A DNA stretch of 11,044 nt from an uncultured Bacteroidales bacterium (GCA_946619625.1 CAMOMF010000026.1:1-11044), one strand, 5' to 3'; counted from the first letter of the stretch, positions 1 to 7,534 are shown. Notes: generated by a model from the letters alone, not told the origin. Numbers and translations: made by a program.

Positions 1-519
1 GCGGCTCAAGATGGTGGGAAGCACTTTGTGCTTTTCCGTCGTAGCGAGAATAAAAATGGCATATGAAGGCGGTTCTTCCAATGTTTTCAGCAACGCATTG
101 AAAGCCCCTGCCGACAGCATATGTACTTCGTCGATGATGTACACTTTGTACTTGCCAATCTGAGGCGGAATGCGCACTTCGTCAATCAGGGCGCGGATGT
201 CATCCACCGAGTTGTTGCTGGCGGCATCCAGTTCACGGATATTAAAAGACCGTTGTTCATTGAAAGCGACGCAAGACTCACATTGGTTGCAAGCATCGTG
301 ATCTTCCGTTGGCGCAAGGCAGTTGATTGTTTTCGCAAAAATGCGTGCGCAAGTAGTCTTACCCACGCCACGCGGTCCGCAGAACAGGTAAGCATGCGCG
401 AGATGGTTCGAGCGAATGGCATTTCGCAGGGTCTCTGTAAGTGCTTTTTGCCCCACTACAGACTCGAATGCGGAAGGCCTGTACTTACGCGCCGAAACGA
501 TATATTTATGTTCTTCCAT
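1..519 (-). CDS. dnaX: DNA polymerase III subunit gamma/tau, N-terminal part (cut by window edge)
   Basis: Clamp-loader ATPase that loads the sliding clamp and organises the replisome. Only the first 173 residues are present; the frame stays open to base 1 and the gene continues outside the window. Translating the minus strand from the ATG at 519-517 gives MEEHKYIVSARKYRPSAFES and then the full start of the gamma/tau AAA+ module. Visible parts are Walker A GPRGVGKT (residues 48-55), four zinc-binding cysteines with CX9CX2CX2C spacing (67, 77, 80, 83), Walker B YIIDEVHML (about 127-135), sensor 1 ILATTE (157-162), and LSR at the cut edge, where the SRC arginine-finger motif begins. It starts 31 nt after the dnaA stop codon on the same strand, so it is probably co-transcribed with dnaA. 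The part that would show a tau C-terminus or a programmed frameshift is missing. Identification is very secure. Confidence 0.97.
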   Translation of the reverse strand, partial: MEEHKYIVSARKYRPSAFESVVGQKALTETLRNAIRSNHLAHAYLFCGPRGVGKTTCARIFAKTINCLAPTEDHDACNQCESCVAFNEQRSFNIRELDAASNNSVDDIRALIDEVRIPPQIGKYKVYIIDEVHMLSAGAFNALLKTLEEPPSYAIFILATTEKHKVLPTILSR

Positions 520-550
520 ACTTAATTAACTAACCGAGTTTCAAACTACA

Positions 551-1957
551 CTATTTAACTAAGCGACTTTCCAGCCGCTTCACTTGACGTTCGAAGACAG
601 GATCCACAGACATTTGGTCTTTAACACAAGCAATGGCATGCAGTACAGTAGCGTGCGTTCTTCCACCGAAGCAGTTGCCAATCTCAATCAAGGGTTTGTC
701 GAGCAAAATTTTAGTCAAGTACATCGCCACCTGCCTTGCCTGTGCCACTTCTTTAGAACGTGCACTTGACAGCAGTTGTTCCGAGGTGACATTGAACTCC
801 TCACAAACAGCATCCATGATATTGTTCACCGTCAGCGTTGCGACGGTAACATCCACAATCTGACTGACAACCCGTTCCGCCAACTCCAAACTAATCTGTT
901 CGTCCGTTAGCGTTGAGTATGCCAACAGTGATGCCAACACCCCTTCCAAATCGCGCACGTTATTGCGAACGTTCTTTGCAATGAAGTCAATTATCTCTTC
1001 GCTAATATTCACGCCGTCACGATTTACTTTGTTTTTGAGGATATCCCGCCTGAGAGAAAAGTCAGGGCGACGCAATTCGCCGGAGAAGCCCCATTTGAAA
1101 CGAGTAATCAGCCTGTCGTCCACATCTTTGATTTCCAGTGGCGATTTATCCGAAGCGAGCACAATTTGCTTACCTGATTGGTGCAGGTGATTGAAGATAT
1201 GGAAGAACACCTCCTGCGTTTTCTCCAATCGGGTAATAAACTGAATATCATCCATCAGCAACACATCTATCGTCTGATAGAAATTGATGAAGTTCGCCAC
1301 ATCATTGTTCTGCGGATTAGCGGCAGACATGTATTGCATCTTGAAGTCGTTTGCAGAAAGGTAAAGCACCCGTTTCTGCGGATATTGTGCCTTCACTTGA
1401 TTGCCAATGGCATTGAGCAGGTGGGTTTTTCCGACCCCTGAACCTCCGTACACGAAGAGGGGGTTGAATGCTGTTTTTCCCGGGTCGCGAGCCACTGCAA
1501 TTGCCACGGTGCGGACCATACGATTCACCTCGCCCTGAACAAAACTATCGAACGTTTGCATCGTGTTCAAACGGCTGTCCAAAGGCGGGAGTTGGGGTTC
1601 TTGCATTTGCAGGCGTGGATTAGGCTGTTGAGGCGGGCGTCCCTGCAGCAACTTCTCTTTTTCCACCCCTTGGCTATATGTGGTTATTCCAATACCGGAA
1701 GTACTATCAATAGGGATACGGTATTCCAACCTGGTGCCGGGTCCGCATACACGGAAGAGCACATTGCCGAGCAAGCGGCTGTAGTTTTCCTCAATATACT
1801 CTACTACGAACTGACTTTGCACCTGTAAAAGGAGTATGCCATTCTCAAAGCGAAGAGGAATAATTCCGGAAAACCAAGTCCTGTAGGCAGAATCGGTCAG
1901 TTCTTCTTTGAGCAGAGTTTTACATTTGTCCCAATATTTTGAGGCGTTGTTTTCCAT
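551..1957 (-). CDS. dnaA: Chromosomal replication initiator protein DnaA
   Basis: AAA+ ATPase that binds origin DnaA boxes, opens the duplex and helps load DnaB. 468 residues, a normal length. Domain I (about 1-80) has the usual DnaA_N pattern with Trp28 and a VVEYIEENY helix. A Gln/Pro-rich linker follows (about 95-128). The AAA+ domain III carries Walker A GGSGVGKT (171-178), Walker B LLMDDIQF (233-240), sensor 1 LASD (267-270), the box VII motif DDRLITRF (280-287) and sensor 2 NVRDLEG (333-339, Arg335). Domain IV (about 375-468) ends in the DNA-binding helix-turn-helix with the signature GGRTHATVLHA (431-441). Most DnaA proteins have Asp where this one has Thr434. The ATG shares its A with the stop codon of the upstream MCE gene (TAATG), which suggests translational coupling. 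dnaN is not adjacent; dnaX follows instead. Confidence 0.98.
   Translation of the reverse strand: MENNASKYWDKCKTLLKEELTDSAYRTWFSGIIPLRFENGILLLQVQSQFVVEYIEENYSRLLGNVLFRVCGPGTRLEYRIPIDSTSGIGITTYSQGVEKEKLLQGRPPQQPNPRLQMQEPQLPPLDSRLNTMQTFDSFVQGEVNRMVRTVAIAVARDPGKTAFNPLFVYGGSGVGKTHLLNAIGNQVKAQYPQKRVLYLSANDFKMQYMSAANPQNNDVANFINFYQTIDVLLMDDIQFITRLEKTQEVFFHIFNHLHQSGKQIVLASDKSPLEIKDVDDRLITRFKWGFSGELRRPDFSLRRDILKNKVNRDGVNISEEIIDFIAKNVRNNVRDLEGVLASLLAYSTLTDEQISLELAERVVSQIVDVTVATLTVNNIMDAVCEEFNVTSEQLLSSARSKEVAQARQVAMYLTKILLDKPLIEIGNCFGGRTHATVLHAIACVKDQMSVDPVFERQVKRLESRLVK
1540..1571 (-). promoter_or_regulatory. Candidate internal promoter inside dnaA, pointing to dnaX
   Basis: Read on the minus strand, TTTG (1571-1568) is followed by exactly 20 bases and then TAGTTTTG (1547-1540). 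This fits the Bacteroidota promoter consensus TTTG-N19-21-TAnnTTTG and has the same spacing as the two intergenic promoters in this window. It lies in the codons for DnaA residues around 130-139, just before the AAA+ domain. Transcription from it would run through the rest of dnaA into dnaX, giving dnaX extra expression. It overlaps conserved coding sequence, so a chance match is a real possibility. Confidence 0.25.
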
Positions 1958-2883
1958 TATTTCTTTTCGTGCTTTTCTTTGTCTTTGTTTCCTCCGAAGA
2001 GTGAGAAGTGAACGTACTTTTTCGGATTAGCTTTCAGGTCAATCAGCAGGCTGTCAGCAGATTTGACGGTATTGTCAATATCCTCGTAAAGAGCTTTGTC
2101 ATTGAGTAGTTTGCCGAGTGTTCCGTCCTCGGAATTGGCAGCGGCAATAAGTGCCTTCACCTCATCGACAGCGCCGTCCACGCGCGCAATAGTAGCCTTC
2201 AGGTCGGCTTGTGACAGATTGTCAGTAATGCGATGTATGTCGTTCATCGCTAGTTGGATTGTGTCAAGCAGTTGCGGTAACTGTCTGTCCATCATCCTGT
2301 CGGCTTTGCGTGTGATGGCGTTCACATTTGCCATGGTGCCGTCCACGTTGTCGATAATCTGCTGCAGTTGCTGTTTGGAGACGGTTTCTTGCAGCACGTT
2401 CACAACCGAGTCAATACTGGACAGAATCGGATTGATCTGAGATAACACCGCTTCAGCGACAGCGCTCAACATTCCCGGCGTGATGGAAGTAGGAAGCGTA
2501 TCACCCTCTGAATACCATGCAGTTATGCTATCAACAGGCAGGTTCAGCTCCAATGCTTCGCCACTAATCAAACCGTCCGGAATCAGTACTACTTCCGTGC
2601 CCTTTGGCAGGCGGATATCATCGTTGATGGAGAAATGAACGGTGAAAGACTCGGATTGAGTGAAATCATAGATAATCTTGTCCACTTGTCCCACCTTGAA
2701 GCCCTTGATATACACCGGTCCCTGCTCCACAAGTCCGTTCATCTTTTCATATTTCACCACATAAGAGTTGGTTTTGTTGAAGATGTTTACGCCCTTCAAG
2801 AAATTGAATCCAAAATAGAGCAAAAACAAAGCAATGATGGCAAGCACTGCCACGATTATTTCCTTTTTATGTTTCATATCCAT
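1957..2883 (-). CDS. MCE/MlaD-family lipid transport protein, membrane anchored
   Basis: Single-pass inner-membrane protein of the mammalian-cell-entry (MCE/MlaD) family. Relatives form hexameric rings that bind lipid between inner and outer membrane, usually with an MlaE permease and MlaF ATPase. 308 residues: a short basic N-terminus (MDMKHKK), one transmembrane segment (about 8-28), the MCE domain (about 38-118, with GLVEQGPVYIKGFKVGQV and IPDGLISGEALELN) and a long helical region (about 135-285). It ends with the conserved block LKANPKKYVHFSLFG and a Lys-rich tail. An alternative start at Met3 would change little. It starts 21 nt after the amidase stop and overlaps dnaA by one base. No mlaE or mlaF is in the window, so its transporter partners must be elsewhere. 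The family is clear; the substrate is inferred from the family only. Confidence 0.93.
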   Translation of the reverse strand: MDMKHKKEIIVAVLAIIALFLLYFGFNFLKGVNIFNKTNSYVVKYEKMNGLVEQGPVYIKGFKVGQVDKIIYDFTQSESFTVHFSINDDIRLPKGTEVVLIPDGLISGEALELNLPVDSITAWYSEGDTLPTSITPGMLSAVAEAVLSQINPILSSIDSVVNVLQETVSKQQLQQIIDNVDGTMANVNAITRKADRMMDRQLPQLLDTIQLAMNDIHRITDNLSQADLKATIARVDGAVDEVKALIAAANSEDGTLGKLLNDKALYEDIDNTVKSADSLLIDLKANPKKYVHFSLFGGNKDKEKHEKK

Positions 2884-2904
2884 GTATTTTCTTCCATTTG
2901 AACG

Positions 2905-4161
2905 TTACATTTTTCTGGCCTCTTTCACAAGTATCTGTTTTCCGTCCAGAAACGCCACGATAAAGCAATCGGGGAACTTGGTTCTCACTTGTTTCTGTAA
3001 CTGAAGCGCCTCGTTGTAATCGGTCACTTCACCATACCTATATTTGTAGAAATTACCATCTTTGATATATTTGCATCCTTTCAAGCCCTTGAAGGTGGGG
3101 TCACTGCTCTTCAGCACCTTGCTTGTGGCAAATATCTGTACCGAATAAACGGGCTTTTTGGTGTCTTGAGCAGGTTCGGAGGGGGTATGGAGAGGGTAAG
3201 CAGGCCGTTCGAAAAATGTATGGACATTTTTGTCTGTATCAGATGGTGCAATCTCTTCATTCTTCGCTACTTGTGCCGAATCGGGAGTTGACTCGTGTTT
3301 TTCAGCCTTTTTTCCCTCCGTTTTGGGCTGATTATAGGACTTCAATTCTTTGGGAGCAGACTGGGCGAAATTGTCGTTTTTCTTGTCGTAGGCATTCTTG
3401 TAGCCCACAAAAGCGTTGTAGATGGCAGTGGCAATCTGCTGCTTTCCGGCAACGGATGCCAAGTAAATTTCTTCATCGTGGTTCGAGATAAAACCCATCT
3501 CGATAAGCACGCTGGGACATGCACTTTTATGCAACACCCAGAATCCTGCCTGCCTGACACCACGGTCTGCGCGCTTGAGCGAGCCGCTGAACTGTTGCTG
3601 TACAAGCGTAGCGAACTGCAGACTTTGGTCGATATATTGGTCCTGCATCAGTTCAAACATGATGTAGGACTCCACACTATTCGGATCAAAGCCTTGGTAG
3701 GTGGTCTCGTAGTTGTCCTCGAGCAGCATCACGGCATTCTCACGCATCGCAACACTCAGGTTGCTTGCCATTTTATCGATACCCAGCACAAACGTCTCGG
3801 CACCAATTGCTGCAGAAGATTCCGAGGCATTGGTATGAATGCAGATAAACAGGTCGGCACTGTTTTTGTTAACAAAATTAGCGCGCTCCTGCAAGGTCAG
3901 GAATACATCGGTCTTGCGCGTGTAGCACACTTTCACATCGGGGTATTCGTCTTCTATCATTTTCCCCACAAGCAGACTGACATCGAGATTCAGTTTTTTT
4001 TCCTGCGTGATTTTACCCACGGCACCGGAATCATGTCCTCCGTGACCGGCGTCAATGACTACGGTAAAGGGCTTCGTTTTTTGAACAGAACCATTCTTTT
4101 GCGCGGACACCGGCAGAGCGATGAAAAAGACCGCGAACAATATATATTGTTTCCAATTCAT
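2905..4161 (-). CDS. Secreted N-acetylmuramoyl-L-alanine amidase (Amidase_3) with SPOR-like tail
   Basis: Zinc amidase of the AmiA/B/C type that cuts the bond between N-acetylmuramic acid and the stem peptide, usually during daughter-cell separation. 418 residues. A signal peptide occupies 1-20 (hydrophobic core, then LPVSA before Gln21), so it acts in the periplasm. The catalytic domain (about 32-255) shows the expected residues: His40 in DAGHGGHDSG, Glu54, His109 in CIHTNAS, and Glu221 in LIEMGFISN. A charged, low-complexity linker (about 260-335) leads to a C-terminal domain of about 75 residues (337-413, starting YSVQIFATSK) that resembles SPOR modules, which bind denuded septal glycan. 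This is the first gene of the leftward unit and has a consensus promoter about 66 nt upstream. The amidase call is secure; the SPOR assignment rests on pattern and position. Confidence 0.95.
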   Translation of the reverse strand: MNWKQYILFAVFFIALPVSAQKNGSVQKTKPFTVVIDAGHGGHDSGAVGKITQEKKLNLDVSLLVGKMIEDEYPDVKVCYTRKTDVFLTLQERANFVNKNSADLFICIHTNASESSAAIGAETFVLGIDKMASNLSVAMRENAVMLLEDNYETTYQGFDPNSVESYIMFELMQDQYIDQSLQFATLVQQQFSGSLKRADRGVRQAGFWVLHKSACPSVLIEMGFISNHDEEIYLASVAGKQQIATAIYNAFVGYKNAYDKKNDNFAQSAPKELKSYNQPKTEGKKAEKHESTPDSAQVAKNEEIAPSDTDKNVHTFFERPAYPLHTPSEPAQDTKKPVYSVQIFATSKVLKSSDPTFKGLKGCKYIKDGNFYKYRYGEVTDYNEALQLQKQVRTKFPDCFIVAFLDGKQILVKEARKM

Positions 4162-4227
4162 TTGGTTTTCAAATTAGTATGTTAAAGTGCCTAATACGCA
4201 CAATAAGTCAAATTATCAAATTGAGTG

Positions 4228-4259
4228 CAAAGATACTACTTTTTTTTGATATATGCAAA
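4228..4259 (-). promoter_or_regulatory. Promoter of the amidase-mlaD-dnaA-dnaX unit
   Basis: On the minus strand, TTTG (4259-4256), a 20-base spacer containing an 8-A tract, then TATCTTTG (4235-4228), followed by C. This matches the Bacteroidota sigma-factor consensus TTTG-N19-21-TAnnTTTG. Transcription should begin a few bases past 4228, giving a leader of roughly 60 nt before the amidase ATG at 4161. No other strong promoter lies between it and dnaA. Confidence 0.75.
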
Positions 4260-4295
4260 CAAAAACGCAGTTATTTGAAAAAAAAGTCATTTTTT

Positions 4296-4327
4296 TTTGG
4301 TCATGTCAAAAAAAAGCAGTAACTTTG
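4296..4327 (+). promoter_or_regulatory. Promoter of the rel operon
   Basis: TTTG (4296-4299), a 20-base spacer containing an 8-A tract, then TAACTTTG (4320-4327), followed by C. It fits the Bacteroidota consensus and has the same spacing as the divergent promoter. The expected transcription start is near 4333, only about 20 nt before the rel ATG at 4354. This makes start codons upstream of 4354 implausible. Confidence 0.78.
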
Positions 4328-4353
4328 CACCAAATTGGCTAATTTTGCATATT

Positions 4354-6387
4354 ATGAACAAGACAAACAATTTTGACCCTGCGCAGGACGAGTTGATGAT
4401 TCAAACCGAATTTGAATCGCTGCTGGAAGATTATAGCAAGACGCCGCACCGTCAAAAGGTGGATTTGATCAAGGAGACGTTCGAGTTCGCCAAACAAGCG
4501 CACGCCGGTATTCGCAGGCGTTCGGGCGAGCCTTATATCATGCACCCGCTTGCCGTTGCACATATCGTCGTGTCGGAAATGGGCTTGGGTTCAACATCTA
4601 TTTGTGCCGCCCTACTCCACGATGTAGTGGAAGATACCGACTATACAGTGGAGGATATTGAGCAGCGTTTCGGTACCAAAATAGCCTCTATCGTCGAGGG
4701 ACTGACCAAGATTTCCGGCGGAGTTTTCGGTGAACAGGCTTCCATGCAGGCAGAGAACTTCAGGAAACTGATTCTCACGATGTCAGAGGATATCCGCGTG
4801 ATTCTTATCAAGATTGCAGACCGTCTTCACAATATGCGGACACTGGAGGCACAACCAGTTGAGAAACAGTACAAAATTGCCGGCGAAACACTATACATTT
4901 ACGCTCCGTTGGCACACCGTCTCGGTCTGTTTCCCATCAAGACTGAACTGGAGAATCTGGCGTTCAAATACGAGCATCCGGAGACCTATGCACAAATCGA
5001 GCAGAAACTGCAAGCGGACAAGAATATCCAAATGGAGACGTTCGAGAAGTTCGCTGCTCCTGTCAGACGGAAACTGACCGGCATGGGTTATGAGTTCACG
5101 CTCGAAGCACGCATCAAGTCGGTATATAGCATCTGGAAAAAGATGCAAACCAAGAATATTCCTTTTGAAGGAGTGTATGATTTGCTTGCCGTACGCATCG
5201 TCTTCAAGCCTAAACCTGACATGTCTGAAAAGGACCAGTGTTGGATGATATACTCGGCACTGACCCAATTCTACAAACCGCATCCCGAGCGGATCAGGGA
5301 TTGGATTAGTACGCCGAAAGCCAATGGATACGAGGCACTGCATGTTACCCTTATGACCCAAGACGGTGAATGGGTGGAGGTGCAGATTCGTACCGAACGC
5401 ATGCACGAGATAGCCGAGCGCGGATTGGCGGCGCATTGGCGATACAAAACCGGATTTGAGGACGAGACCGAGCTGGACAAATGGATTCGTGCCATCCAGG
5501 AGATGCTCAAGAACCCCCAACAAGATGCCATCGATTTCATGGATACGTTCAAACTCAATCTGTTCGCAGACGAAGTGTTCGTATTCACGCCTCATGGCGA
5601 AATCAAGGTCATGCCGCTGGGTGCCACTGCGCTCGACTTTGCCTACATGTTGCACACCGACCTGGGCGAACATTGTATTGGTGCCAAGGTGAACCACAAA
5701 TTGGAACCATTGTCGTATGTGCTGCAAGGCGGCGACCAGGTGGAAGTGCTGACATCGCACTTGCAAACACCCCAACCTGAATGGCTGCAATGGGCCACTA
5801 CCGCCAAAGCGCAGGAATGCCTCAAACGCCGCTTGCGCAAAGACGGACTGCTTCCCACCGAGCCGAAAAAGAAAGTAGAAAAGAAGGAATACAGCAAGTG
5901 GAATCCGTTGCGCTATCTGCCTCATAGCAAGCATGTTACCATTACCGACGATACTATAGGAAACGAACATATTATTGCCCCATGCTGTCAGCCAATCCCG
6001 GGCGATGATGTATTGGGGTACATGAACGAGGATGGCGCTATCATTATCCATAAACGCGACTGTCCCGAAGCCGATGCACTCAAAGTCAAGTATGGGCGCT
6101 CACTTTATGCCGCTGACTGGAACGTAACCGACAAGCACACTTTCCCATGCACCATTTCCATTCAAGGTATTGACAAGGTTGGCATGGTTATTGAAATACT
6201 TAGGGTGATATCCCAAGAGTTCAACCTCAATATGGGACGCATCGACCTTTCCGCCAAGGACGGTATCTTCGAGGGAACGATGCGCATATTCACCCATAAC
6301 ACCAAGGAGGTGGAGGACCTATGCGCCGCCCTCCGGAAGATTGAAGAAGTAAATGAGGCACAACGAGTTAATCACGAACAAAACTAA
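4354..6387 (+). CDS. rel: Bifunctional (p)ppGpp synthetase/hydrolase, Rel/SpoT family
   Basis: Long RSH enzyme that makes and degrades the stringent-response alarmone (p)ppGpp. 677 residues, the usual length. The HD hydrolase domain (about 35-185) keeps its metal and catalytic residues: His64, His89-Asp90, Glu93-Asp94, Asp156 and Asn160 in IADRLHNMR. Hydrolase activity is therefore expected. The synthetase domain (about 240-365) has Asp276 in YDLLAVRIV, the block DWISTPKANGYEALH and Glu342 in VEVQIRT. Its RIRD (313-316) sits where bifunctional enzymes have RXKD and monofunctional RelA has an acidic EXDD motif. A TGS domain (about 400-462), a zinc-finger-like region with Cys544, Cys545, His566 and Cys570, and a C-terminal ACT domain (about 597-670) follow. 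The ATG at 4354 is chosen because an in-frame TTG at 4297 would precede the promoter's -7 box. The start of the next gene is 22 nt after the stop codon. Confidence 0.96.
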   Translation: MNKTNNFDPAQDELMIQTEFESLLEDYSKTPHRQKVDLIKETFEFAKQAHAGIRRRSGEPYIMHPLAVAHIVVSEMGLGSTSICAALLHDVVEDTDYTVEDIEQRFGTKIASIVEGLTKISGGVFGEQASMQAENFRKLILTMSEDIRVILIKIADRLHNMRTLEAQPVEKQYKIAGETLYIYAPLAHRLGLFPIKTELENLAFKYEHPETYAQIEQKLQADKNIQMETFEKFAAPVRRKLTGMGYEFTLEARIKSVYSIWKKMQTKNIPFEGVYDLLAVRIVFKPKPDMSEKDQCWMIYSALTQFYKPHPERIRDWISTPKANGYEALHVTLMTQDGEWVEVQIRTERMHEIAERGLAAHWRYKTGFEDETELDKWIRAIQEMLKNPQQDAIDFMDTFKLNLFADEVFVFTPHGEIKVMPLGATALDFAYMLHTDLGEHCIGAKVNHKLEPLSYVLQGGDQVEVLTSHLQTPQPEWLQWATTAKAQECLKRRLRKDGLLPTEPKKKVEKKEYSKWNPLRYLPHSKHVTITDDTIGNEHIIAPCCQPIPGDDVLGYMNEDGAIIIHKRDCPEADALKVKYGRSLYAADWNVTDKHTFPCTISIQGIDKVGMVIEILRVISQEFNLNMGRIDLSAKDGIFEGTMRIFTHNTKEVEDLCAALRKIEEVNEAQRVNHEQN

Positions 6388-6408
6388 TAACTATAACAAT
6401 ATAACAAT

Positions 6409-7485
6409 ATGAAACGTACTTTTTTAGCAACAGTAGTGTTGGCGGTTTGCACGCTGGCATTCGCACAACAACCTGTTATCACTTTTGAAAAAACGGAACA
6501 TAACTTCGGACAAATCAACGAGGCGGACGGACGCGTGACAACCATCTTCACATTCAAAAACGAAGGTATGGCACCCCTTGTCCTTTCTAATGTGCGCGCG
6601 TCATGCGGGTGCACGACCCCTACATGGACAAAAACTCCCGTTGAGCCCGGGCAAACAGGCGACATCACCGTTACATACAACCCTAATGGACGACCCGGCA
6701 AGTTCCAAAAAACCATTACTATCACCTCCAATGCATCCAATCCTACGACAAAATTGACTATCCGCGGCGAGGTGATTCCCAAAACACAGCAGAGTATAAA
6801 TCGTTTTCCGCAGAAGATGGGTGAGGCACTCGCAGCCAACACCCGCATCCTCACTTACGGCTCCATCCTCAACACCAAGAACATCACCAAGACGATTGAA
6901 TACACCAACAATTCCGACAAGGACATCACCGTAGAAGTGCTTTTCAGTGACAAACAGCCGTGGATTGACGCGCAGGCTACGCTCACCACTGTCAAGCCCA
7001 AACAGGTAGGACAGCTGCATGTTAATATCGATGGCAGCAAGGCGAAAGTGTGGGGCTTGGAGAACTCCTATATCTACTTGGTTGTCGATGGCAAACGTAT
7101 GCTCACAGACGACTACAAGGTCACGCTCAGTTACACGATTGAAGAGGATTTCTCGGATGTGGACAAGAAAACCGCTCCTATCATGGAGGTTTCTACGCTT
7201 GATTTGAATCTTGGCACCATTGCTGCCGGCTCCAAACTCAGCAAAAACATCTCGCTGAAAAACGTAGGTGTCAATCCACTCAACATCCGCACGATTCGTT
7301 GCAGTGCCAAGAATATCAAGGTGAACACACCCAGGCAGGCCATCAAGTCCGGCAAGTCGCAAGACGTAAAAGTGCAGGTAACAGCCGGACAGGAAGTGGG
7401 AACTTTCCGCAAACAAATCGAGGTAATCTCCAACGATCCTGCAAAACCGCATACACGCATTACAATTACGTGGACGGTTAAGTAA
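6409..7485 (+). CDS. Secreted DUF1573 protein with tandem Ig-like domains
   Basis: Function unknown. 358 residues with a clear signal peptide (about 1-19, cleavage after AFA). The first Ig-like DUF1573 domain (about 22-122) has the family hallmarks: a HNFGQI strand, the ASCGCTTP motif with Cys66 and Cys68, and NPNGRPGKFQKTI. A middle beta-rich region (about 125-245) is less typical. A second DUF1573/ASH-like domain (about 255-358) repeats the layout (DLNLGTI, SNDPAKPHTRITITW) but has a single Cys (RCSAKN) in place of CGC. The protein should be periplasmic or surface associated. LAVC in the signal peptide resembles a lipobox poorly, so lipoprotein processing seems less likely. The gene follows rel by 21 nt with no promoter of its own and is probably co-transcribed. 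The family call is firm; no biochemical role should be inferred. Confidence 0.88.
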   Translation: MKRTFLATVVLAVCTLAFAQQPVITFEKTEHNFGQINEADGRVTTIFTFKNEGMAPLVLSNVRASCGCTTPTWTKTPVEPGQTGDITVTYNPNGRPGKFQKTITITSNASNPTTKLTIRGEVIPKTQQSINRFPQKMGEALAANTRILTYGSILNTKNITKTIEYTNNSDKDITVEVLFSDKQPWIDAQATLTTVKPKQVGQLHVNIDGSKAKVWGLENSYIYLVVDGKRMLTDDYKVTLSYTIEEDFSDVDKKTAPIMEVSTLDLNLGTIAAGSKLSKNISLKNVGVNPLNIRTIRCSAKNIKVNTPRQAIKSGKSQDVKVQVTAGQEVGTFRKQIEVISNDPAKPHTRITITWTVK

Positions 7486-7493
7486 GGGAATGG

Positions 7494-7534
7494 TCTCGGC
7501 AGACATGCAAACTTCCCTGAGACGGGAACCGAGA
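7494..7534 (+). other. Potential RNA stem-loop between the DUF1573 gene and meaB
   Basis: TTCCC (7513-7517) pairs with GGGAA (7524-7528) around a 6-base loop. TCTCGG (7494-7499) pairs with CCGAGA (7529-7534), which directly abuts the inner stem. CCGAGA recurs in the two downstream repeat copies (7540-7545, 7551-7556), so the outer stem has three possible partners. A second GGGAA at 7486-7490 competes for TTCCC. No U tract follows, so it is not a standard intrinsic terminator. The pairing was read by eye; stability was not computed. Confidence 0.4.

Larger units (their letters stand above)
4210..4345. repeat. Imperfect inverted repeat spanning the two divergent promoters
   Basis: The arms are 4210-4259 and 4296-4345, separated by 36 bases. 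Comparing one arm with the reverse complement of the other without gaps gives 40 identical positions of 50. The conserved positions include TTTG, an 8-A tract, the TAnnTTTG box and the following CAC and AATT-like bases. The spacer is also partly symmetric (11 of 18 base pairs match), mostly through A and T runs. The repeat takes up most of the 192-bp intergenic region; the remaining bases show nothing I recognise. Confidence 0.8.

Noticed and set aside
4162..4353. AT-rich divergent region near dnaA as a possible origin of replication
   Set aside because: No perfect TTATNCACA box or tight cluster of near matches was found. The A and T runs are accounted for by the two promoters and their inverted repeat.
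4297..4353. N-terminal extension of Rel from an in-frame TTG
   Set aside because: The TAnnTTTG promoter box lies inside the extension, so the transcript would start after the TTG. The ATG at 4354 gives a family-normal N-terminus.
4891..6051. 386-codon open frame on the minus strand inside rel
   Set aside because: It is antisense to a fully conserved Rel protein, its translation shows no recognisable domain, and no promoter consensus precedes it. The same applies to long antisense frames over the amidase (3295-4185, plus) and the DUF1573 gene (6601-7506, minus).
7513..7528. Rho-independent terminator after the DUF1573 gene
   Set aside because: The stem is only 5 bp and no T run follows.
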